This document shows positions 8,855 through 17,050 of a DNA stretch of 64,000 bases, piece after piece. The translations under genes were made by a program, and so were the position numbers. Every line of letters starts with the position of its first letter. Position 1 is the stretch's first letter. Origin of the DNA: Pyxidicoccus sp. MSG2 (lineage in GTDB: Bacteria; Myxococcota; Myxococcia; Myxococcales; Myxococcaceae). The stretch spans positions 7,768,001-7,832,000 of the forward strand of contig NZ_JAPNKC010000001.1 in assembly GCF_026626705.1 (NCBI RefSeq). Direction: 5' to 3'. A model generated the notes under the pieces. The model worked only from the letters and a program-made list of their open reading frames with translations. It had not been told where the DNA came from and made no database searches.

Positions 8855-11800
8855 ATGAGCTGCCCACACGTCGAGGACGGCGTCGTCGCCCAGGTCTGCG
8901 GCGAATGCGAAGAGCTGTTCTGTGCGCTGTGCTTCGCCACCCACTCCCACCCGAAGGTGGCTCCGGTCTCCGCCTTCAACCAGCTCACCGCCGCGGAGCG
9001 AGGCGACGACGAGTTCGACCCCTCGGAGTGGGATGACGATGACCCCCCCGTTTCCGCCTTCGGGGAGCTCACCGCGGCCCAGCGGGGTGACGACGAAGTC
9101 GAATGGACGGAGGCGGAGCGCGCGGATCTCCAGGCCTACTATGAGCAGCTCGAGAGGGAGGCGGCGGAGTCAGTCCCGGTCAGCGACTGGTTCATGGCCG
9201 AGGCCACCCGTCAGGCCGAGCAGCGCGTGGAGACCGTGGTGCCGCCACCCCTCCCCCTCTTCGAGCTCTCCCTGCCGCAAGGGCGGCCCGTCCAGACGGT
9301 GGCCTTGAACTCGGTGACGACGCTGGCGAAGCCCGCGCCGTCGCCTCGGGAATACCCCTTCCGGTGCCTGCTGTGGAACGTCGCCAACCTCGGCGGCAAG
9401 TTCGGCTATCCGAAGGAGCGCGACGACTCGGTGATTGAGGCGACCGCGCGCATCATCCACCAGGCGGACGCAGACGTGGTCTCCATCCTGGAGCTGCTCG
9501 GAAGCGGCAGCGGAGAGAAGGAGCCGAAGCCGCCGTCGAAGCCGGGCCCACGGGGCGCACGAGGGGCGAGCAACCCGCTGCTCGAAAAGCTGCTCAGGGC
9601 GTTCAAGCTCGGCAACGAAGGGCCGGCGGTGGAGGAGCTGAAGACGCTCCTCGGACGGTATTTCTCCGAGCAGGTCCAGGGTGCCATCTGGCCGGGAGCC
9701 GCGCCCGATGTCACCGCGCTCGTCGGGCAGGCGAAGGCCTTCCAGGACCGTGACTCGGGGGCGACGCTCGACGGGTTGCTCGACAGGGCGTGGAGGTCCG
9801 TCTGCCAGCCCCTCCTCGCCGGGCTCGCCCCGAGGCGGGTGGACGCGGATGGGGGCGCTCCAGACCCGGCTGAGGTGGACAGGCTCGCGGCCGCGATTGG
9901 CGAATCGACGAAGAAGCGGCGGCAGGAGAAGCGCAAGGGGGGCAATCAGGACCACGTCATGCTGACCGAGCAAGCGGAGGTGCTCGGCAATGGAATCCTG
10001 CTGCTCTCCGCGGAGGGCTACACGCACTGGCTCGAGAGCTACGCGTCGAACTACGCGAAGGACGATGGGTTGGGCGGGGTCTCCAAGGAGGCGGGCAAGA
10101 GCCGCGACAAAGCCTGCAAGAAGATCCTGGAGATGCTGGGCACCGGGTGCGCGAGCCTCTGGGTCCTGTTCCTGCGGGGCCTCGTCGGTACCGAGGTCAC
10201 CGGCGAGATGCGCGCCAGCTGGAGCAGGGCCGAGGGGCCCAGGGCCAGCTACGAGAACACGTTGTGGTCTGCCTGCTGGACTGTGCTGCTGCACGCCAAC
10301 GTGAAGGCGATGACCGCCGACTACGAGCGGCGGCTCGCGCGCTGGAAGAAGCGCCACGGCAAGGGGGACGGCAAGGCGACGAAGCACGACGGCGTGCGGG
10401 AGTTCCTGCGCATCCGCGACGCGCTCAACGTGCTCGCGTCGGACGCGTATGACTCCTGGCCGGCGAAGCTGCCGGAGGACGCGGACAAGAGCCTCTACAC
10501 GCAGGGCGAGACGTACGGTCTCCTGTGGAAGAAGGCGACGGTGGCGCCGGACCTCGACAACGTCGGGTTCGTCACCGCCTTCGCCGGCGAGTTCGAGTTC
10601 TCGAAACGCCAGCCGCTGCGCTTCCCCCTCCGGCTCAAGAAGGCCGCGTCGGGTTCGCCCATCGTCCTCGTTCCGTGGCACGCGCCAGCGCCGAGCGCGT
10701 CGAATGCGACCGCCCGCTCCAAGGACTTCCCCGCCTTCGTCCGCTATTGCGAGGCCGAGCGGAAGGCGAAGCGGCTGGGGGTGCTCCTCTCCGACCTCAA
10801 CGTCAACACCGTGTCGGGCAGCACGTCGGTCGAGCACTGTGATGGCACGCTGGAGGTCGGCGCGCTGTTCCAGGGCATCAGCGGCAAGGTGGATGCCTAC
10901 ACGGTGTTCCCGGCCCAGGTGGGGACTCAGTCCACCCTGGCCGTCTCGAAGTTCCGGCCCTGGCTGATTCCAGACCTGTTCGAGCAGGATGACACCTCCG
11001 CGGAGCTGGTGAAGAAGCTCGTCAACAAGGTGCAGTCGAGTTTTGTCTCGGGCCACTTCAAGACCTCGCACGGTCTGCTCGAGTTCATCCAGGGCCACAA
11101 CAAGGACTTCACGCCCCAGCACCGGATGAGCGCGAGCGCCTATGACAAGGTTCTCCCCATCTGCGGCAGGGCGGACCGGTGGAAGCTCGGCTTCAAGTCG
11201 ACCTGGGCGATTCCCTTCCCGCATGCCCTGGCGCTCGAGGAGGAAGCCGAGTTCTTCCGGCCCCGGGAGCAGCTCTCCGCGCCCCTGAAGCCGTTCGCGT
11301 TCCTCCTGGCGAAGGAGGCGGGGCAGACCCTCAAGAACCTGCGCGCCTACGCGGAGAAGCCGGCGAAGGCGAAGAAGCTCGAGGAGCTGATGCTGGTCGC
11401 GCGAGAGCTGAGCGACCACCTGCCCATCGTCGCGGAGCTGCTGCTCATCGACAACGAGGCCGCCGCGGAGGAGGCGGTCGTCGAGGCGCCCATCGAGCTG
11501 TTCAGCGTGAAGCCCGTCGCGTCCAGCGAGCTGGAGGAGCGGGCCACGGCGTACGAGAGCGCGGCGACGCTCCCGGCGCGGGAGAAGGCGCTGGAGGAGC
11601 TGACGGGCTGGTGGAGCAAGACCTACGATGCGACCGCCCCGACGGATGCCGCGCAGCGGCGGTTCCAGCGCGCCCTCCAGAAGTGGGACACCATCGTCGA
11701 GGCCCGCGAGAAGCGGGCCGACGACGACAGCCGCCAGTCGTCGCGACCGGCCCTCAAGCCGGAGGAGCCGCGAAAGAAGGAGGACAAGAAGACGCTCGCC

Positions 11801-13696
11801 GTCCACCTCCATTCCGTCGCGCTCGGGGCTCGCGACAACGCGGGTGGGGGCGACTGCCTCTTCCGCAGCCTCGCGCAGCTCGTCTTCGGTGACGAGAACC
11901 GCCACGACGAGGTGCGCCAGGCCTGTGTGAACCACCTGGAGGACCTGCTCGCCGGGCGCTCCCTCGACGCGGCCGGCCGCGTGGGCGACATCACCCAGGG
12001 AGAGTTCGCCACACGGCTGGGGCAGCTCCACGACTGGCACCGCGTGCAATGGCCGAACGCGCTGGCCTACCGGCGCCTCCCCGGGGTGGACCGCTGGCAG
12101 CAGTTCTGCCTCGGCATGAGCCGGGGAGGGGAGTGGGGCGACCTCATCATCCTGTGCGCCGCCTCGCACCTCTTCGGCGTCCGCTTCCGCGTCTACGTGC
12201 AGCTCGGGGGCGGCGCCTACTACAACGATGAGGTGGACTTCGTGAACCGCGCGCTCGGAGCGCGTCCGGAGCTGACGCTCGTCAATTACGGCAACTACCA
12301 CTTCGTCGCGGCGGTGCCGACCGCGCGCGAGGCGCTCATCGACGCCAGGGTGGGTGTGCCCGAGGGCTGGGAAGGGCTGCGCGCGCGTCGCGACCGGGCT
12401 CCGCCGCCGCTTCCGCCTCAGCAGCCCGCGCCGGAGACGGGGAAGCCAGCGACCTCCAGCCCCCCCACCACGAGTGCGCCCAGGCCCTCCGGCCGGGTCT
12501 TCCGGTGGCCCGCCAACGTGCCCTGGTCGCTCGCCGACGCCAATGGCGCTCCTGGCTGCCTCTTCCTCTTCGGAGAGAATGGGGTGAACAAGGGGAGCCG
12601 GATGTTCCAGCCCTCCACCCAGGCCTGCATCCGTCCCGCCGCCAACGCCGTCGGCATCCGCACCTGCTGGAAGCCCGGCGCGGACGAGAGCGACCAGGGC
12701 GCGATGCTCGACGGCGAGCTGGCGAAGAACAAGAAGGCGATGGACGAGGACTTCCGGGAGAGCCTCCATCGGCTGCGGACGGGCCGCTACACGACGCTCG
12801 TCATCCCCTGGGACACCACGAAGAACATGCCGGCGCTGGGGACGGGCGTCGCGAAGCTCCCGGATCGGGCGAAGAATACCTATGCCCACCTCTGCGAGTG
12901 CACCGCCTGGCTGATGAAGTGGGCCGAGGACAACCTGGGGAGGGTGCTCTTCTGCCCCTTGGACACGGGACTCACCGAGCAGAGCTGCAAGAGCGACCCG
13001 GAGTCACTGTTCATCCATGAGGTCAACTGCGGCCTCGATAACCCTGACGCCCTGAGGGGGTGGGTGGGGAGGTCCCGCCTGTTGCAGCTTCCGAACGTTG
13101 GGCCCGTCCGCACCGGGAGGACATGGTTCCCCCCCATCCAGGATGCGAAGCTGGCGGAGAACACCCGGTTGCTCGGTCTCGACTTCGACGCGCTGGAGAT
13201 GGCGGTCAAGTCGGGCCGGTTCCGCCGCGTCGTCTACCCCGAGGCAGGCCATGCGCTCGGTCAGGAGGCCGACCTCCAGAACACCGCTCCCAACACCCAC
13301 GCCTACGTGCAGAAGCGGCTGAAGCAGCTCGCGGACCTGTGCGGCGCGACACCCGCGCCCCTCCTGGCGTCCGTGCCGACGTCGCCGCCGGTGTCGAGCT
13401 CTTCATCGCATTCCGACCTGGTGATCGAGGACCTCGACGCCGGGGACGATGACCCGTCGACCCGGGAGGCGGATGGGCGTCCGACCAAGTCCCAACGGAC
13501 GGCGCGGGAGGGCGATGTCAGCAGCAATCTCCCGAAAGCGGAGCCGGACGCCGACGCGCAACCGCCGGTGGCAGTGCATCTTCCTCCTCCGCAGCAGCCC
13601 CCGCTGGAGCAGCAGCCCCCTCCGCAGCAGCCCCCTCCGCAGGAGGAACCCCCGAACCCTTTCAAGCGCCGGAAGACGTTCGTCGAGGAGGAATAG
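8855..13696 (+). CDS. Multidomain effector-like protein: B-box-like zinc cluster, EEP nuclease-like core, OTU protease (1613 aa)
   Basis: The start ATG follows GAGGACC. Residues 3-32 carry C3-x-H5, C15-x2-C18, C23-x2-C26 and H30-x-H32, a B-box-like zinc pattern. Two copies of a PVSAF-x2-LTAA-x-RGDDE repeat follow (about 39-82). From about 168 an EEP-superfamily fold is indicated: LLWNVANLGG (N175), SILELLG (E213), LLSDLNVN (D647, N649) and ELSDHLPI (D854, H855). These are the expected acidic, Asn and His ligands, but about 430 residues are inserted between the second and third blocks. An OTU-type cysteine protease follows: GGGDCLFRSL (C1001), GGEWGDLIILCAASHLFGV and GNYHFVAA (H1149). Residues 1220-1495 form an unnamed conserved-looking domain. 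The tail is Pro/Gln-rich and ends in NPFKRRKTFVEEE. Predicted chemistry: phosphodiester or phosphomonoester cleavage plus ubiquitin-like isopeptidase or peptidase activity. Export by type VI secretion is inferred from the operon partners only. Confidence 0.75.
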   Translation: MSCPHVEDGVVAQVCGECEELFCALCFATHSHPKVAPVSAFNQLTAAERGDDEFDPSEWDDDDPPVSAFGELTAAQRGDDEVEWTEAERADLQAYYEQLEREAAESVPVSDWFMAEATRQAEQRVETVVPPPLPLFELSLPQGRPVQTVALNSVTTLAKPAPSPREYPFRCLLWNVANLGGKFGYPKERDDSVIEATARIIHQADADVVSILELLGSGSGEKEPKPPSKPGPRGARGASNPLLEKLLRAFKLGNEGPAVEELKTLLGRYFSEQVQGAIWPGAAPDVTALVGQAKAFQDRDSGATLDGLLDRAWRSVCQPLLAGLAPRRVDADGGAPDPAEVDRLAAAIGESTKKRRQEKRKGGNQDHVMLTEQAEVLGNGILLLSAEGYTHWLESYASNYAKDDGLGGVSKEAGKSRDKACKKILEMLGTGCASLWVLFLRGLVGTEVTGEMRASWSRAEGPRASYENTLWSACWTVLLHANVKAMTADYERRLARWKKRHGKGDGKATKHDGVREFLRIRDALNVLASDAYDSWPAKLPEDADKSLYTQGETYGLLWKKATVAPDLDNVGFVTAFAGEFEFSKRQPLRFPLRLKKAASGSPIVLVPWHAPAPSASNATARSKDFPAFVRYCEAERKAKRLGVLLSDLNVNTVSGSTSVEHCDGTLEVGALFQGISGKVDAYTVFPAQVGTQSTLAVSKFRPWLIPDLFEQDDTSAELVKKLVNKVQSSFVSGHFKTSHGLLEFIQGHNKDFTPQHRMSASAYDKVLPICGRADRWKLGFKSTWAIPFPHALALEEEAEFFRPREQLSAPLKPFAFLLAKEAGQTLKNLRAYAEKPAKAKKLEELMLVARELSDHLPIVAELLLIDNEAAAEEAVVEAPIELFSVKPVASSELEERATAYESAATLPAREKALEELTGWWSKTYDATAPTDAAQRRFQRALQKWDTIVEAREKRADDDSRQSSRPALKPEEPRKKEDKKTLAVHLHSVALGARDNAGGGDCLFRSLAQLVFGDENRHDEVRQACVNHLEDLLAGRSLDAAGRVGDITQGEFATRLGQLHDWHRVQWPNALAYRRLPGVDRWQQFCLGMSRGGEWGDLIILCAASHLFGVRFRVYVQLGGGAYYNDEVDFVNRALGARPELTLVNYGNYHFVAAVPTAREALIDARVGVPEGWEGLRARRDRAPPPLPPQQPAPETGKPATSSPPTTSAPRPSGRVFRWPANVPWSLADANGAPGCLFLFGENGVNKGSRMFQPSTQACIRPAANAVGIRTCWKPGADESDQGAMLDGELAKNKKAMDEDFRESLHRLRTGRYTTLVIPWDTTKNMPALGTGVAKLPDRAKNTYAHLCECTAWLMKWAEDNLGRVLFCPLDTGLTEQSCKSDPESLFIHEVNCGLDNPDALRGWVGRSRLLQLPNVGPVRTGRTWFPPIQDAKLAENTRLLGLDFDALEMAVKSGRFRRVVYPEAGHALGQEADLQNTAPNTHAYVQKRLKQLADLCGATPAPLLASVPTSPPVSSSSSHSDLVIEDLDAGDDDPSTREADGRPTKSQRTAREGDVSSNLPKAEPDADAQPPVAVHLPPPQQPPLEQQPPPQQPPPQEEPPNPFKRRKTFVEEE
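8970..9098 (+). repeat. Two-copy 78-bp-spaced repeat in the effector-like gene
   Basis: Two in-frame copies encode PVSAFNQLTAAERGDDE and PVSAFGELTAAQRGDDE, starting about 78 bp apart and separated by an acidic stretch (DPSEWDDDD). They look like duplicated short linear motifs rather than a folded domain. A binding motif for a loader or chaperone is one possibility. Confidence 0.6.
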
Positions 13697-14903
13697 CGGG
13701 TCGCCGCCGGTCGTCTTCCGGTGCCCCGTCGGCGACTCGCAGCAGCCCCTCGCGGACGAGGCGCCGGCACAGCGTCACCCGGGCCTCTTCGGTCAGTGTC
13801 TCCGGCAGGTCCCGAATCCGGAACCGGGACTGCTCGAGGACGTACCGGAGCGCGGGCTCGCAGAACGCGGGGGCCACCAGCGCGCCTCCGTTGAAGCCCA
13901 GGCTCACCTCGTCTCCGTTGCGGGACAGCACGCTCGCGTGTCCCGGCCGGGTCTCCAGCTCGCTGTCCGGGCGGAGCGCACCCAGGTGCTCCAGGGAGCG
14001 CAGGTAGCCTCCCGGCCCGGGGCCCACCACCTCGTCCGCCTGCATGAGCTGCGCTTCCAGCGTCTCCAGCAGCGGGTCGAGCGGGCCCAGCCCGCGAATT
14101 TCGTCCGACAGTTGCTCCGCGAGCTCGAGGATGCAGGGCACCTGTCGCAGGCCTCGAGTCCGGACGGAAGCGACCGAGCGGCGCCAGTGGGCATGCCTGC
14201 TCACCACTGTCCTGACCAGCTCCGCGAGCACCGCGTCCATGAGCAGCGGCCGGACGCCAATCGACAGGTGGACGGAGCAGCAGTCATCGGTGACGGCCGA
14301 GTGCGGGGTGCCCCTGGGCAGGTACAGCAAGTCCCCCGCCGTCAGCTCGACTTCGCGGACCGGTGCTCCCCAGTCCTCGGTGCCCATCTTCCGGCCTTCG
14401 AGTGGGAAGTCCTCCTGCGCCGCGTACAGGCGCCACCGCTTCCGGCCGGACGTCTGCAGGACGAAGACGTCGTGCCCGTCGTGGTGGGTGCCGAAGCCCT
14501 GGGACGCCGGGCCGGTGATGTACGCGTTGCCGTTGGCGTAGCACCGGAGCTGGCGCTGCACGGCATCCACGAGCGCATGCACCGCGGGCCAGCGCCGGTG
14601 CACGCCGTTGAGGTTGAGGGTGTAGCCCTCGCGAAAGGCCTGGAACACCGTGCGCGGCGGGGCCTCCTCCTGCTCATGGAAGATGATGTCCGGCTTCCCC
14701 ATGGCCACCAATCGCAGCTCATTGCCGCGCGGCTTGACGGTGAAGAGGTACTGCTCCACTTCATCGAGCCCGAACAGGCCGGCGTAGTGGTCGGGCGTCT
14801 GGCGTTGGACGTGGAGGGGTTCCTTCTCCCAGTACGCCTCCAGGAACGCTGGCAGGGAGAGTGGGTCGAGCAGCTTCGCGATGGCACGGTCGACTTCTGA
14901 CAT
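13662..14903 (-). CDS. JmjC / RoxA-like cupin 2-oxoglutarate oxygenase (413 aa)
   Basis: This is a Fe(II)/2-oxoglutarate-dependent oxygenase of the JmjC-type cupin group that includes the ribosomal oxygenase YcfD/RoxA. The metal site is visible as H140-x-D142 in FGTHHDGHDVFVLQTSG and the distal H201 in LYLPRGTPHSA; RKRWRLY after the first block also matches RoxA. Family members hydroxylate side chains such as Arg or His in proteins and peptides. The C-terminal 150 residues look like the winged-helix region of RoxA-type enzymes. The ATG at 14903 follows GAGGAG; the longer frame upstream is not needed. It is the last gene of the seven-gene peptide operon, 11 bp after the ABC transporter stop. 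A role in modifying the 61-residue precursor is inferred from position. Its 3' end overlaps the convergent large gene by 35 bp. Confidence 0.85.
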   Translation of the reverse strand: MSEVDRAIAKLLDPLSLPAFLEAYWEKEPLHVQRQTPDHYAGLFGLDEVEQYLFTVKPRGNELRLVAMGKPDIIFHEQEEAPPRTVFQAFREGYTLNLNGVHRRWPAVHALVDAVQRQLRCYANGNAYITGPASQGFGTHHDGHDVFVLQTSGRKRWRLYAAQEDFPLEGRKMGTEDWGAPVREVELTAGDLLYLPRGTPHSAVTDDCCSVHLSIGVRPLLMDAVLAELVRTVVSRHAHWRRSVASVRTRGLRQVPCILELAEQLSDEIRGLGPLDPLLETLEAQLMQADEVVGPGPGGYLRSLEHLGALRPDSELETRPGHASVLSRNGDEVSLGFNGGALVAPAFCEPALRYVLEQSRFRIRDLPETLTEEARVTLCRRLVREGLLRVADGAPEDDRRRPAIPPRRTSSGA

Positions 14904-14914
14904 GGTGTGGCTCC

Positions 14915-17050
14915 TCAGGGATGGGCGATGACCATCAGGCTGGGGACCCGGGCCGCGACGCACTGGTAGCAGCGGCGCAGCGTCTCCGGGTCCAATGCGG
15001 CGAAGCTCTCGTCCAGTACGAGCAGGTCCGCCTGTTGAATCAGCGCGCGGGCGATGAAGAGGCGGCTGCGCTCCCCGTGGGAGAGCTGCCAGCCCGTCTC
15101 TCCGACAATCTGCATGATGCCGGCGGGCATCCGCGCGAGCAGGTCCCCCAGCCCCAGCTCCTCGCAGACGTTCGTTGCCAGCTCCAGGTCCTCCGGCTTC
15201 GGCGGCCAGGTCCGGCTCATCAGCAGGTTGAACGCGAGCGTGCCGGAGAACACGTGGTTCTCGTGGAACTGCGGCGCCGCGACGACGCCGTCCCGCCAGC
15301 GGTCGGGGCCGAGCGTGCGCCTGTCCAACCCATTCAGCAGCAGCAGTCCCGACTGGGGCTGGCGCAGTCCGGCCAGCAGCGCGCCCAGCGTGGACTTGCC
15401 TCCGCCGGAGGGGCCTTCGAGCAGGACGTGCTCGCCCCGGTGCACCCGCACATCGCAGCCGTCCAGCACCGGAGTGCTCCGCTCCGGGTAGCGGAAGACG
15501 AGGTGCTGCGCTTCCAGCAGCACGTCATTCCCCCGGGGCCCCGAGGCGGACGCGCTGACCGTGGACAGCACCGGCAGGGCGGCGTCCTCCGTCCGGCTCG
15601 CGGCATGGAAGAGGCTGGAAATCTGCTTCCAGGCACTGCCCGACTCGGCGAGCGCGGACAGGCCCATCACCAGCCGGTTGAAGGCGCGCCAGGCCAGCAA
15701 CACGCCGCCCACGCCGATGGCGAGCGTCACCGGTGCCGTGCCCCCCAGCGCGAGCGACAGGGCAAGGCCCGTCATCCCCAGCAGCAGCCAGCCGCGCGGC
15801 ATCAGCCCGGTGAGCAGCACCTCGCGCCGGTCCAGGTGCTCCGAGACACGCTGGTACTTTTCGAGCGCGTGGTCCTCGCCGTCGTGCCAGCGCTCCCGGG
15901 ACTCCTGCGCCAGCCGCGTCCGGTGGCCGACCATGCGCTCGATGAGGTCATTGGTCATCCCCACGCGCGCGTCGTTCCAGCGCTGGCGGGCCTTGATGCA
16001 GCGCCAGCCGCCCAGCAGCGTGAGCGCCGTCCATCCGAACAGCAGCAGCGCGGGCACCGGCCCCACGCCGGCAGCCAGCACCGCCACCGCGAAGAGCAAC
16101 TCCAGCAGCGCGAGGAGCCCCGCGAGCCCGCCATTCAGGGCCATCGCCTCGAAGGCATCGGCCTCCAGCACGCGCCCCAGGAGCTGGCCCGCGCCCTGGC
16201 TGCGGACCTGCTCCACGTCCATCCGCAGCGCCCCGGCGAGCAGCCGCTGCTTCAGCAGTCCTCCGGCCCGGACGCTCAGCCGCGCGGACACCTGGTGGGC
16301 CAGCATCTGCACCGGCACCTGGGTGAGCAGGAGCATCGCCCACGCGAGCATCCACCCCCGGTCCACCTGTCCCTGGAGCAGTCCCTTTCCGATGAGCCAC
16401 CACGACAGGAGGCCCAGTGCGTACTGCGTGGTGTGCGCCGCGAGGAGCACCGCGAGCTGTCGGTGGATGCGCGCCTGCCGGAGCTGCGTGCGGAAGGCCC
16501 GGCCCGGGGGAAGGCGCAGCAACCAGCCCACGTCGAGCCACAGCGTGCCCAGCCGCTCGCCCAGGATGAGCGTGCGGACCTGGAGACGGCGGCGGGAAGG
16601 CACCTGCGCCTGTTCGAGCAGCGCCTCCACCGAGGGCCGCACGGGCGCCTCGATGTCCTCGCAGAGCGCGCCGTGCAGAGCGCTCCATTCGATGACCTCC
16701 ACCTTCGAGTCCGGGCCCAGCACACGCAGCCGGCCGCGGCGCTCTCCGAGCAGGACGAGGATGCGCGGCTCGGCCTCTCCGGGCAGCTGGATGAGCGCGG
16801 GCCCCGCGCGGTGCAGCAGGGCGGGCAGCTCCGCGTAGCGCGTCCCGACGGGCTCCGCCTCGAAGCCCAGGAAGGTGGCGGCGGCCTCAATCCAGGGACC
16901 GAGGGGCTGCTCACCCCGCCGGAGACACGCGTCGGGGACGGGCATCCGCGAGATGGAGCGGCCCGGCATGCCGCTGTGGTGCGCGAGTCGCTGGAGGGCC
17001 TCGCACAGTCGGGCCACGGGCCAGCAGAGCTCTGAGAGGGATTGCGTCAT
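14915..17050 (-). CDS. ABC transporter, permease-ATPase fusion with degenerate C39-like N-terminus (711 aa)
   Basis: A half-transporter of the bacteriocin/peptide exporter type. Residues 1 to about 190 have the length and position of a C39 peptidase region, but the catalytic Cys and His blocks are not there; TFLGFEAEPVG and ILVLLGERRGRLRVLGPDSK follow the layout of the fold without the active site. About five or six membrane segments follow (near 210-440). The ATPase carries Walker A GPSGGGKST (near 547), signature LSHGERSR (near 655) and Walker B LLVLDES (near 673). The ATG at 17050 overlaps the stop of the preceding ABC gene (ATGA), so the two are translationally coupled. Two ABC proteins, one with and one without peptidase, plus HlyD recall NHLM-type bacteriocin export systems. 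They may form a heterodimer. Confidence 0.85.
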   Translation of the reverse strand: MTQSLSELCWPVARLCEALQRLAHHSGMPGRSISRMPVPDACLRRGEQPLGPWIEAAATFLGFEAEPVGTRYAELPALLHRAGPALIQLPGEAEPRILVLLGERRGRLRVLGPDSKVEVIEWSALHGALCEDIEAPVRPSVEALLEQAQVPSRRRLQVRTLILGERLGTLWLDVGWLLRLPPGRAFRTQLRQARIHRQLAVLLAAHTTQYALGLLSWWLIGKGLLQGQVDRGWMLAWAMLLLTQVPVQMLAHQVSARLSVRAGGLLKQRLLAGALRMDVEQVRSQGAGQLLGRVLEADAFEAMALNGGLAGLLALLELLFAVAVLAAGVGPVPALLLFGWTALTLLGGWRCIKARQRWNDARVGMTNDLIERMVGHRTRLAQESRERWHDGEDHALEKYQRVSEHLDRREVLLTGLMPRGWLLLGMTGLALSLALGGTAPVTLAIGVGGVLLAWRAFNRLVMGLSALAESGSAWKQISSLFHAASRTEDAALPVLSTVSASASGPRGNDVLLEAQHLVFRYPERSTPVLDGCDVRVHRGEHVLLEGPSGGGKSTLGALLAGLRQPQSGLLLLNGLDRRTLGPDRWRDGVVAAPQFHENHVFSGTLAFNLLMSRTWPPKPEDLELATNVCEELGLGDLLARMPAGIMQIVGETGWQLSHGERSRLFIARALIQQADLLVLDESFAALDPETLRRCYQCVAARVPSLMVIAHP

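Noticed and set aside
9170..12889. A 1239-codon open frame on the minus strand
   Set aside because: Antisense shadow of the EEP/OTU gene; composition is Arg/Leu/Gly-rich with no recognisable motif or ribosome site.
13570..13660. CAG/CCC-rich repeats at the end of the effector-like gene, considered as a separate element
   Set aside because: They are in frame and encode the Pro/Gln-rich tail; plain coding low complexity.
13640..13690. The FKRRK motif taken as proof of nuclear targeting
   Set aside because: A short basic cluster is too common to be evidence alone; kept only as a hint in the finding.
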